Source: CAYGBW01 sp964348185 (GTDB taxonomy: Bacteria; Desulfobacterota; BSN033; WVXP01). Taken from it: DNA of 10,279 nt. Numbering within the stretch: the first letter of the stretch is position 1; each line of letters starts with the position of its first letter. Under the pieces are notes generated by a model that ran no database searches, had not been told where the DNA came from, and worked only from the letters and a program-made list of their open reading frames with translations. Below, piece by piece: positions 4,821 to 10,279 of the stretch. Location of the stretch: NCBI GenBank assembly GCA_964348185.1, contig CAYGBW010000122.1, positions 1 through 10,279 on the forward strand, read 5' to 3'. The position numbers were made by a program, and so were the translations under genes.

Positions 4821-6396
4821 AATGACTATTATGCACAGTTCCGTGAAGATTCGCATCGTTGTTTGCAGCGCTGTTTCCCTTCTGCTCGGTTTCTCCCTTT
4901 TTTCCTGTTCCGCCCTCCCTGGTCGTGCGACATCTCCCAAAACCTCGAGTCGGTATTCTGACCCTCATGGAACATTCCCTTCATCTTCCCCAGAAACCGA
5001 TTCGGGCAGAGCGTGGAGAGGGGGCAGGGATGCTTCAGATGGGCGTCCTGCGGCAGTCGAGGGAGGTATGCCGAGTCCCCTAAGTCCGACCGAGGGGATC
5101 TCTGGAGCTTCCAAAGGAGAGTCTGAGAAAACGGAAGATACCCCTGGACAGCAAGAGCTTAAAATCGAAGAGAAAAATGGCCAACCCTCAAATGGGGCGA
5201 AGGAGGGGGAAAACAGCGATCAGGCCCGACTGTATGAGGCGATCGACTTCTGTCAAAAAGCTCAGGAGCTCTGGAAAGAGGGCAGATTGGAGGAAGCAAA
5301 AAAGAGCCTCGATCAGGCCTACCAGTCCATCCTCGAGGTCAAGGCCAATGGGGATCCTGAGATCATTCAACAGATTGATGACCTGCGTTTTCTTATATCA
5401 AAACGAATTCTGGAGATCTATGCCTCCCGTTTCCAAGGAGTCAAAGGGAACCATAACGAGATTCCCCTGCCCATGAATGATGATGTCCAGGCCGAGATAA
5501 AGCGGTTCCAAAACCAAGAAAGGGATTTCTTTCTCCAATCCTATGCACGGTCTGGAAGGTATCGCCCTCTCATTCTGGCAAAACTGAAAGAGGCGGGCCT
5601 CCCCCGGGAGCTCTCTTGGCTTCCTCTAATTGAAAGCGGCTTCAAAGTGAGAGCCCTCTCTCGGTCCCGGGCCCTGGGGCTGTGGCAGTTCATTCCCTCC
5701 ACAGGATACAAATTCGGTCTGAAGAGAAATCAATGGATCGACGAAAGAATGAATGTGGAGAAATCAACGGATGCGGCAATCGCGTATCTGAATGAACTCC
5801 ATGGGATTTTTGGGGATTGGACCACGGTTCTGGCAGCCTACAACTGCGGTGAAGGGACTGTTTTGCGGGTCATTCGGCGCCAGAGGATCAACTATCTTGA
5901 TAACTTCTGGGATCTCTATCCCTTGCTCCCCCGGGAGACGGCGCGGTACGTCCCCAGGTATTTGGCGGTTCTTCATATCATCAAGGATCCTCAGCGGTAT
6001 GGGTTCGAACTCAACACCCCAGATCGTCCTCTTGTCTCGGAAGGGGTAGAAATCCCCAAACCGGTCCGATTGAAGAACGTGGCACGAACGATCGGGGTTT
6101 CAGAGAGTGTCCTCATCGAAATGAATCCAGAACTTCGCTACAAGGCAACGCCGAACGGCTATAGCCTCAACGTCCCTCCGGAAAAGGTTGAGTTGCTCCT
6201 CGCGAATCTCGAAAGGATTCCGCAATACACTCCACCTAAGACGCGGTACGTCCGTCACAGGGTCAGGCGGGGGGAAACCCTCTCCCATATTGCCAGGAAA
6301 TACCGAACTTCGGTTCGCTCGATTGCCAAAGCCAACGGAATTGTCCAAACGGATTTTATTCGGGTTGGCCAGAATCTAAAGATCCCTGCGAGGTAG
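4816..6396 (+). CDS. mltD: MltD-like membrane-bound lytic transglycosylase with LysM (lipoprotein)
   Basis: A 526-residue envelope enzyme that cleaves the glycan strands of peptidoglycan to give 1,6-anhydromuramoyl ends. A lipoprotein signal ends at LFSC with Cys31, so it should be anchored in a membrane. Residues 32-135 are a low-complexity Ser/Pro/Gly/Glu linker, and 136-205 are TPR-like helices. The SLT domain covers about 240-390, with catalytic Glu273 in LPLIESGF, then the ALGLWQFIPSTG and AAYNCGEG motifs. A degenerate LysM-like segment (about 410-455) is followed by a clear LysM at 478-524 (HRVRRGETLSHIARKYRTSV onward). MltD of Escherichia coli has the same SLT-LysM order, but the long linker and helical N-terminus differ. 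The start is uncertain: no candidate ATG (4816, 4822, 4831) has a good ribosome binding site. The gene diverges from the radical SAM gene and converges on pgsA. Confidence 0.92.
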   Translation: MKMTIMHSSVKIRIVVCSAVSLLLGFSLFSCSALPGRATSPKTSSRYSDPHGTFPSSSPETDSGRAWRGGRDASDGRPAAVEGGMPSPLSPTEGISGASKGESEKTEDTPGQQELKIEEKNGQPSNGAKEGENSDQARLYEAIDFCQKAQELWKEGRLEEAKKSLDQAYQSILEVKANGDPEIIQQIDDLRFLISKRILEIYASRFQGVKGNHNEIPLPMNDDVQAEIKRFQNQERDFFLQSYARSGRYRPLILAKLKEAGLPRELSWLPLIESGFKVRALSRSRALGLWQFIPSTGYKFGLKRNQWIDERMNVEKSTDAAIAYLNELHGIFGDWTTVLAAYNCGEGTVLRVIRRQRINYLDNFWDLYPLLPRETARYVPRYLAVLHIIKDPQRYGFELNTPDRPLVSEGVEIPKPVRLKNVARTIGVSESVLIEMNPELRYKATPNGYSLNVPPEKVELLLANLERIPQYTPPKTRYVRHRVRRGETLSHIARKYRTSVRSIAKANGIVQTDFIRVGQNLKIPAR

Positions 6397-6414
6397 TGAC
6401 GTTTGCGAAAAACA

Positions 6415-6501
6415 GAGGTCAGGGGTCGGAAAGCAGCCATCAGCAGGATCGAGAATCACGACCCATCCCTGAGAGCCGGACTCTTGGCAACGGACAACGG
6501 G
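6415..6501. repeat. Degenerate heptad repeats in the mltD-pgsA gap
   Basis: GAGGTCAGGGGTCGGAA (6415-6431) looks like a diverged copy of the GGAGTCA heptads that end the element at 3236-3428. CAACGGA-CAACGGG (6488-6501) is a second, different tandem heptad pair. Both fall in a 122-bp convergent gap without another gene. They may be the worn remains of a MITE-like insertion. No T-rich hairpin that would serve as a terminator for either gene was found. Confidence 0.3.
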
Positions 6502-6518
6502 CAGACCTTCCGAGAAAC

Positions 6519-7574
6519 CTATTGGGAATCAGTACTGACAAGAAGGACCTTTCGATTTGTGTAGAAATCGCCGGCCATATAAAGGGCGCTCAAAGAGAAA
6601 GAAACCCAGAGAAAGACAGTGGCTGCGGTCCGGACGTCGGTGACGATGAAAAGAACGACTCCTACGCCTAAGGCCAGAGGAACGATGACAGCTCGCTTCA
6701 ACCGGTCTTTGACACCTTCCATTATGCCCAGACTCGAAACCCACGTGTCCAGCCCTTGAGAGGCGAAATCAAAGGAGACAATGAAGATCGCTATCCAGGA
6801 CAGGTTCGGCACGAAAAGAAGCATGGCCAAGGCGAGCATGGGGATGAGAACGCCACTGATCAGCCGGATGAACAGGACAAAAGGGTTTTCCCCTATTTCT
6901 GGCCAGGCCGAATAGGAGACCACGATGTATTGAAAACAGGACGCATAGGTAAACCCAAGAATGACCATCATGTAGAGGAAGGCACTCCGCTGGGGAGTGA
7001 AAAAGGCACGCATCAGCAGGATGTATGAAAAACAGAATAGGGCTATCAAGAAGCGCTGGGAGAAGGCTCCCTTTCGGATCAAGCTCATGGAAATCAGGAC
7101 CAGGGTGAAAATCAGAGGTAGGGAAAAGAGAGCAAGGGCCAGATCTCTGTTGGAGATCAGATGGGCGAGAAGGATGAAGGCCGCGCCGGCCATCTGAATC
7201 GTGGTCTTGGACTTGGCCAGCTCCGTGACCCGGAGTTCCAGTTTTTTCTGGCTAAGGAGCCGGCGAACTTCGGTGATCAGAAACTCGCGCAGGAAAAGCA
7301 GAAAAGCGGCCCAGAGAGGAATATAGCCGAGTTGGACAAAGGGGATGTAGATTACCGTGACGAAGATCTTATCCGCGATTGGATCAAAAAGCGTTCCAAA
7401 GGGCGTTGTCCCATGGCGTCTTGCCAGGATCCCGTCAAGGTAATCGGTAAATCCGATCAGGGCGAAGAGAATCAGAGCGACGAGTTTTGCTGTCACACCA
7501 CCATAGAGAAGAATGCACGGAATGGGGAGACTGACGACTCTAAATATGGTTAAATGATTCGCCGTGATTCTCAT
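6519..7574 (-). CDS. pgsA: PgsA-type CDP-alcohol phosphatidyltransferase with a C-terminal membrane extension
   Basis: An integral inner-membrane enzyme of 351 residues. The first 165 or so match phosphatidylglycerophosphate synthase, which joins CDP-diacylglycerol to glycerol-3-phosphate and commits to phosphatidylglycerol. The start NHLTIFRVVSLPIP is typical. The catalytic block DYLDGILAR...FGTLFDPIADK holds D44, D47, G48, A51, R52, G60, D64 and D68. The spacing from R52 to G60 is seven residues, one fewer than the usual eight. Typical family members are about 180-200 residues; here about 180 more follow, with some five hydrophobic segments (about 173-190, 197-220, 233-255, 259-270, 296-335) and no domain that I recognise. 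I chose the ATG at 7574 over an in-frame ATG at 7727, because the family begins with NxLTxxR and a promoter-like sequence lies between the two. A phosphatidylserine or other alcohol phosphatase-free synthase activity is the alternative. Confidence 0.85.
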   Translation of the reverse strand: MRITANHLTIFRVVSLPIPCILLYGGVTAKLVALILFALIGFTDYLDGILARRHGTTPFGTLFDPIADKIFVTVIYIPFVQLGYIPLWAAFLLFLREFLITEVRRLLSQKKLELRVTELAKSKTTIQMAGAAFILLAHLISNRDLALALFSLPLIFTLVLISMSLIRKGAFSQRFLIALFCFSYILLMRAFFTPQRSAFLYMMVILGFTYASCFQYIVVSYSAWPEIGENPFVLFIRLISGVLIPMLALAMLLFVPNLSWIAIFIVSFDFASQGLDTWVSSLGIMEGVKDRLKRAVIVPLALGVGVVLFIVTDVRTAATVFLWVSFSLSALYMAGDFYTNRKVLLVSTDSQ

Positions 7575-7658
7575 TTGTTTCTGCCTGATAGGGTTCCGGG
7601 TGTTATTCCCATAAAGCTGCCCCGGAAGATCTGAGGGGAATCCGGTCAAGCCATTGGA

Positions 7659-7688
7659 TCTATAGAACAAAAGAGAAAGATAAATCAA
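7659..7688 (-). promoter_or_regulatory. Possible sigma-70-type promoter of pgsA
   Basis: On the minus strand TTGATT (7688-7683) and TATAGA (7664-7659) are separated by 18 bases, each matching four of six consensus positions. The predicted start near 7652 gives a leader of about 78 bases to the ATG at 7574, and excludes the upstream in-frame ATG at 7727. Confidence 0.35.
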
Positions 7689-7764
7689 TTTTGCTTCGCA
7701 GGCAATCTTTTGTTTCAGGTTTTTCAAGAACTATGTTTTTTCAGAAGTGGTCTTCCGTCGTCTC

Positions 7765-7788
7765 AAGGGGCCGACAATCCTGCCCCTT
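7765..7788. repeat. Inverted repeat upstream of the small lipoprotein gene
   Basis: AAGGGGC (7765-7771) and GCCCCTT (7782-7788) form a perfect 7-bp inverted repeat with a 10-base spacer, about 60 bases before the lipoprotein start, in a 276-bp divergent region between pgsA and the lipoprotein gene. It could be an operator or a leader hairpin. It has no following T-run, and no clear -35/-10 pair for the lipoprotein gene was found around it. Confidence 0.3.
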
Positions 7789-7850
7789 CGATACGCTGAT
7801 TTTCCACACGATTGGGTCTCAAGTCGATTCAAAAAAATCAGGAGCTGCGT

Positions 7851-8021
7851 ATGAAGAACAAGAGAATCGTTATCTATCTGTTGTTGGCCTTGATGGCTCC
7901 CACACTTTCGGGCTGCTGGTATGTCGCAGCGGCAGGTGCTGGGGCTGCCGGAGGGTATATCATGAGGAACAAAGGCTACAAGGTCCAGGCGCCGGTTGAG
8001 AAGGAGGATGCGAACAAGTAG
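7851..8021 (+). CDS. Small lipoprotein, 56 residues
   Basis: The ATG at 7851 is preceded by AGGAG (7840-7844) six bases upstream, which decides it over an in-frame ATG at 7812. The precursor has a basic start (MKNKR), a hydrophobic stretch IVIYLLLALMAPT and a lipobox LSGC with Cys22. The mature part is only about 35 residues: CWYVAAAGAGAAGGYIMRNK, then a polar tail GYKVQAPVEKEDANK. The Ala/Gly stretch resembles the glycine-zipper-like segment of small outer-membrane lipoproteins. No specific family can be named. It should be attached to a membrane, possibly the outer one because no Asp follows the Cys. It precedes the SpoIIM-like gene by 168 bases on the same strand. Confidence 0.75.
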   Translation: MKNKRIVIYLLLALMAPTLSGCWYVAAAGAGAAGGYIMRNKGYKVQAPVEKEDANK

Positions 8022-8023
8022 AC

Positions 8024-8052
8024 GCCTGCTCGATGTCTCTCAGGCCTCTTTT
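8024..8052 (+). terminator. Weak possible terminator after the lipoprotein gene
   Basis: GCCTG (8024-8028) pairs with CAGGC (8041-8045) around a 12-base loop, followed by CTCTTTT. The stem is only five pairs and the loop is large, so termination would be weak at best. Confidence 0.25.
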
Positions 8053-8189
8053 CGGCTCATCCTCTTCCACTGTCACCCTGGATACCGGCCCTCATACGAA
8101 TATCGATGCGAGGTTCTGTTGGAGAGAGAGACTCCTTACATGGAGACACCTCCCTGGGATGAGAATCTATCTCAAGAGATACGCTTACC

Positions 8190-8792
8190 ATGGGTTCAAG
8201 TGCCATGACCGGAGGATTTGAATTCTACGGGGGCATCATTCGATCACTTCGGGGAGAACTCATCCTATTTTCGGCCGTCCTCTTTTTCGGAGGTCTTTTT
8301 TCGGCTCCCCTTGTTGTGGAGAAGGAAATCAGACCGCTTCTGTGGTATCCCCTGCGGGTATGGCGGCGCATCCAGCGCTGGCTAAATCCCCATGACCCTT
8401 TCATCCGCCTGATGGTGACCATCTGGTTTCTAAACGCCACGTCTCTCCTCGTCAACATTCTGTCCGGTCTGCTCGTTGCTTTGCCCTTTGTTGTTGCATT
8501 CCTGGTGGGGCTCCACGTCGGTGTGATCGTCGTTGAGGAGACGGGCACAGCGAATCTTATAGCGATGCTTCTCAACCCAGTGGCCTTTGTCGAACTCCCT
8601 GCCACATGGATAAGCCTCTCCATCGGAATGGAGTTGGGTTTGTTTCTCCTTAACGATTTCTCTCTTTCCCGAGTCTTTCCTCTCTTCTACCGAGGCTTGC
8701 TCGCCTACGGGACACTCATTCTGCCCCTCCTCCTGGTTGCGGCTTTTACCGAGGTCCTCCTGATCAAATGGGGACTGAGACTCGGCGCATAG
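8190..8792 (+). CDS. SpoIIM-like (stage II sporulation protein M family) membrane protein
   Basis: A 200-residue integral membrane protein with about four or five hydrophobic segments (about 24-42, 76-93, 95-116, 136-156, 170-192). The segment LLNPVAFVELPATWISLSIG followed by MELG (127-150) matches the SpoIIM/DUF95 signature, usually PHGxxELPAxxxAxxxGxxLG, with Asn-Pro-Val in place of Pro-His-Gly. In Bacillus SpoIIM takes part in engulfment, but the family is widespread in non-sporulating bacteria and archaea with unknown roles, so no sporulation function is implied. The ATG at 8190 has only a weak ribosome binding site (AAGAGA) about 12 bases upstream; the in-frame ATG at 8205 is an alternative. 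It could be cotranscribed with the small lipoprotein, but the 168-bp gap makes that uncertain. Confidence 0.65.
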   Translation: MGSSAMTGGFEFYGGIIRSLRGELILFSAVLFFGGLFSAPLVVEKEIRPLLWYPLRVWRRIQRWLNPHDPFIRLMVTIWFLNATSLLVNILSGLLVALPFVVAFLVGLHVGVIVVEETGTANLIAMLLNPVAFVELPATWISLSIGMELGLFLLNDFSLSRVFPLFYRGLLAYGTLILPLLLVAAFTEVLLIKWGLRLGA

Positions 8793-8943
8793 AGGGGGGA
8801 AGGGGGGCGTCCCCAAAATCCATTCCAATACTCCTGTTCAGATCTTCGGCCTGGATGTAGCGAAGCCCCTTGAGTTTCGACTTGTGGAGGGTCAGGGGGT
8901 GAGTGCTGATCAGAAATTCCAGGGTCTCGGCCTTGTGGTGAAT
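8764..8943 (-). pseudogene. Possible coding remnant downstream of the phosphodiesterase gene
   Basis: The minus strand is open for 59 codons between a TAA at 8944-8946 and a TGA at 8764-8766. Its upper part, HKAETLEFLISTHPLTLHKS then KLKGLRYIQAEDLNRSIGMD, has protein-like composition. There is no plausible start codon before Met41 and no ribosome binding site, so it is at best the end of a decayed gene. The last 29 bases overlap the SpoIIM-like gene in antisense. I recognise no family. The surrounding 8793-8988 gap otherwise contains only a GGCCTTG/CAAGGCC inverted repeat (8929-8935 with 8965-8971). Confidence 0.2.
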
Positions 8944-8988
8944 TTAGATCCGGTAAACACTCCTCAAGGCCACAAAGTGGGTGGTAAC

Positions 8989-10017
8989 TCAGTTTTCGCC
9001 AAGAATCGACATGAGAATGTCGGGACGATTCGTTGTGATCCCGTCCACGCCCATTTTCCTGAGACGATCCATCTCATATCTGGAATCAACCGTCCACACG
9101 AAAACACCGATGCCTAGTTGGTGTGCTCCTTTTATGAGCTCGGGCGTGATCTGATTGTACCGAGGGGCCCAAAACCGACCGCCTGCCGCCTCGATGGTAC
9201 GCGGTATGGAACCATTAAAGTCATCGACGTCAAAACCGGCTGTCCATGGAGAAGGTCCGGGCTTTCCTATCTGAATCGTATCAGAACGGATCGATGTCGT
9301 CGATAGATAAACCGTCTGAATGTTCGGCGCAATTTTCTGAACGTGCACAAGCGATCGCCAGTCAAAGGAGAGGATCCAGGCACGACCTGAGACGTTTTCC
9401 TCGCGTAGAACCTTCACAACCGCACTGCCCACAACCTCAGGGGGTGGTGTCATATCAGGCTGTTTCGGCGATGTCTTGATTTCAATCCAGAGCTGCGTCT
9501 TCCCATCATCTCTACTTTTTAGTAATGAAACCACTTCACGCAAAGTCGGAATGCGCTCTCCATCGACGGATTCCTGATCAGGGTAGCGGCCTGCATATCG
9601 AGTGTACGGTTTAAGTCGACCGACGTCGTAAGTCTTAATTTCAGCCAGTGTTAGATCTTTTATGGCTGGCCTTGACCCGTTCTCCAGCCATTCACCGTCC
9701 GGTTTGCGAGCGATTTCCGGATTTAACCGATAATCGTGGTGCACAACGAGCTCCCCGTCGGCCGTCATCAGGACGTCTATTTCGACACCGTCCACACCGA
9801 TTTCAAGAGCTCGGTCAATCGCTGATAGAGTATTTTCAGGGGCAAGGCCGGCCGCACCTCGATGACCGATCACGGAAAGCTTTTTTGTCGAGTGCTCGAC
9901 CCTTTGACCGAGCTGTTCTTTACCGACAGCCTGATTGACCAAAAACGCATAAAACGCTGCTAATATCAGCAGCGTCTTTATCAGTGAGCGGTATACCTTC
10001 GTTTTCTGTTTCTTCAT
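8989..10017 (-). CDS. Exported glycerophosphodiester phosphodiesterase
   Basis: A 342-residue GDPD-family enzyme that hydrolyses glycerophosphodiesters to sn-glycerol-3-phosphate and an alcohol. A signal peptide or N-terminal anchor (basic KKQKTKVYR, then SLIKTLLILAAFYAFLVNQA, possible cleavage near AVG at 30-32) places it outside the cytoplasm. The TIM-barrel signature is complete: HRG at 52-54, APENT at 59-63, metal-binding Glu79 and Asp81 in VEIDV, His94 and Asp95 in HHD, Glu179 in WIEIK, and Trp308 in VWTVD near the end. Length suits periplasmic members (330-360). An insertion at about 98-160 (LNPEIARKPDGEWL onward) is typical of this subtype. I prefer the ATG at 10017; a TTG at 10038 is in frame, but neither has a clear ribosome binding site. 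It follows an ABC permease gene by 85 bases on the same strand, as in ugp operons, which suggests cooperation in glycerophosphodiester use. Confidence 0.92.
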   Translation of the reverse strand: MKKQKTKVYRSLIKTLLILAAFYAFLVNQAVGKEQLGQRVEHSTKKLSVIGHRGAAGLAPENTLSAIDRALEIGVDGVEIDVLMTADGELVVHHDYRLNPEIARKPDGEWLENGSRPAIKDLTLAEIKTYDVGRLKPYTRYAGRYPDQESVDGERIPTLREVVSLLKSRDDGKTQLWIEIKTSPKQPDMTPPPEVVGSAVVKVLREENVSGRAWILSFDWRSLVHVQKIAPNIQTVYLSTTSIRSDTIQIGKPGPSPWTAGFDVDDFNGSIPRTIEAAGGRFWAPRYNQITPELIKGAHQLGIGVFVWTVDSRYEMDRLRKMGVDGITTNRPDILMSILGEN

Positions 10018-10042
10018 TATTTTACGATTGTGTACCAAAAAG

Positions 10043-10070
10043 AAATCGATTTTTGCGTTTACGGGAAACG
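10043..10070. repeat. Palindrome and short hairpin between the permease and phosphodiesterase genes
   Basis: AAATCGATTT (10043-10052) is a perfect 10-bp palindrome. Next to it CGTTT (10056-10060) and AAACG (10066-10070) form a 5-bp hairpin with a 5-base loop. Read on the minus strand the hairpin comes first and is followed by CAAAAATCGATTTCTTTTT. It could attenuate read-through from the permease gene or mark an operator. Confidence 0.25.
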
Positions 10071-10102
10071 GATACAGGATGGGAAATTCTTCTGGCCCTC
10101 AA

Positions 10103-10279
10103 TTACTTTTCCCTCATAAACGCGAACCCCTTCATAAAGCTCTTCTGCATCAAGAAGAAAACAATCAGAGGCGGAATCATTGAAATCAACACTCCAGCCA
10201 TAATAACACCCCAGTTGTTCATCGCTTCGGTGCTGATTAGCATTTTAATGCCGATCTGTACCACCTTCATATGATCCGC
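10103..10279 (-). CDS. ABC transporter permease, carbohydrate/glycerol-3-phosphate type (C-terminal part)
   Basis: Only the last 58 codons lie in the window, ending at the TAA complementary to 10103-10105. The translation ends with NNWGVIMAGVLISMIPPLIV, then FFLMQKSFMKGFAFMREK. This is the typical last transmembrane helix and tail of MalG/UgpE-type permeases (binding-protein-dependent transport system inner membrane component), where a W-x-x-x-M-A segment, a hydrophobic helix with Pro-Pro, and QKxFxKG follow one another. It should form part of the membrane channel of an importer. The downstream phosphodiesterase makes a UgpE-like role in glycerol-3-phosphate or glycerophosphodiester uptake likely, but sugar permeases share this end. 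The start and the rest of the operon lie beyond the right edge. Confidence 0.75.
   Translation of the reverse strand, partial: ADHMKVVQIGIKMLISTEAMNNWGVIMAGVLISMIPPLIVFFLMQKSFMKGFAFMREK

Noticed and set aside
4579..4968. N-terminal extension of the radical SAM protein (130 residues)
   Set aside because: The sequence is not protein-like, overlaps the promoter and 5' end of the divergent mltD gene, and a good ribosome binding site precedes the ATG at 4578.
6756..7553. Series of plus-strand frames opposite pgsA
   Set aside because: They are very rich in Lys, Glu and Arg, the usual antisense signature of membrane protein genes.
7575..7727. N-terminal extension of PgsA from the in-frame ATG at 7727
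   Set aside because: The 51 extra residues are not typical of the family, a likely promoter lies inside the stretch, and the family start motif follows the ATG at 7574.
8802..8814. GGGG-CGT-CCCC hairpin after the SpoIIM-like gene as terminator
   Set aside because: The stem is four pairs with a 3-base loop and is followed by AAAATCC, not a T-run.
8430..8828. 132-residue minus-strand frame opposite the SpoIIM-like gene
   Set aside because: It is highly charged and repetitive, as expected of the antisense of a hydrophobic protein, and has no ribosome binding site.

Overview
The window looks like a chromosomal segment of a Gram-negative bacterium, most likely a deltaproteobacterium in the wide sense (Desulfobacterota or a relative). 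The reasons are indirect: two lipoprotein signal peptides, a periplasmic lytic transglycosylase with LysM, a DUF4197 protein, a sigma-54-type promoter ahead of a diguanylate cyclase, a radical SAM protein with a CPWNRC cluster motif, and heptad-type intergenic repeats. No 16S or other taxonomic marker is present, so this is inference. Coding is dense, base composition is even, and no rRNA, tRNA, CRISPR array or intact insertion sequence was seen.

Layout, left to right. 1-71: C-terminal end of an unidentified plus-strand gene. 130-873 (+): exported DUF4197 protein. 874-1011: a gap with two adjacent hairpins. 1012-1707 (+): cyclase/kynurenine formamidase family protein with an altered metal motif. 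1832-2911 (-): diguanylate cyclase with a degenerate receiver domain. 2912-3438: a 527-bp intergenic region holding a structured leader, a sigma-54-like promoter, a probable terminator and a 193-bp MITE-like element bounded by perfect 18-bp inverted repeats. 3439-4578 (-): radical SAM protein. 4816-6396 (+): MltD-like lytic transglycosylase lipoprotein, divergent from the radical SAM gene. 6519-7574 (-): PgsA-type CDP-alcohol phosphatidyltransferase with an unusual C-terminal membrane extension. 7851-8021 (+): 56-residue lipoprotein. 8190-8792 (+): SpoIIM-like membrane protein. 8989-10017 (-): exported glycerophosphodiester phosphodiesterase. 10103-10279 (-): C-terminal end of a carbohydrate-type ABC transporter permease.

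Functional grouping. The right edge appears to be the end of a ugp-like operon: an ABC permease that may import glycerol-3-phosphate or glycerophosphodiesters, followed by the exported phosphodiesterase that would supply the substrate. PgsA lies nearby and uses glycerol-3-phosphate and CDP-diacylglycerol to start phosphatidylglycerol synthesis, so the right third is loosely themed on phospholipids and envelope. The left and middle genes (cyclase, diguanylate cyclase, radical SAM, transglycosylase) are separate transcription units on alternating strands with no obvious shared pathway.

I did not find a clear new multi-gene system. The best leads are the MITE-like element with a coding-like fragment inside it, the sigma-54 promoter with a structured leader in front of a diguanylate cyclase whose receiver cannot be phosphorylated in the usual way, and the PgsA fusion with about 180 extra membrane residues.
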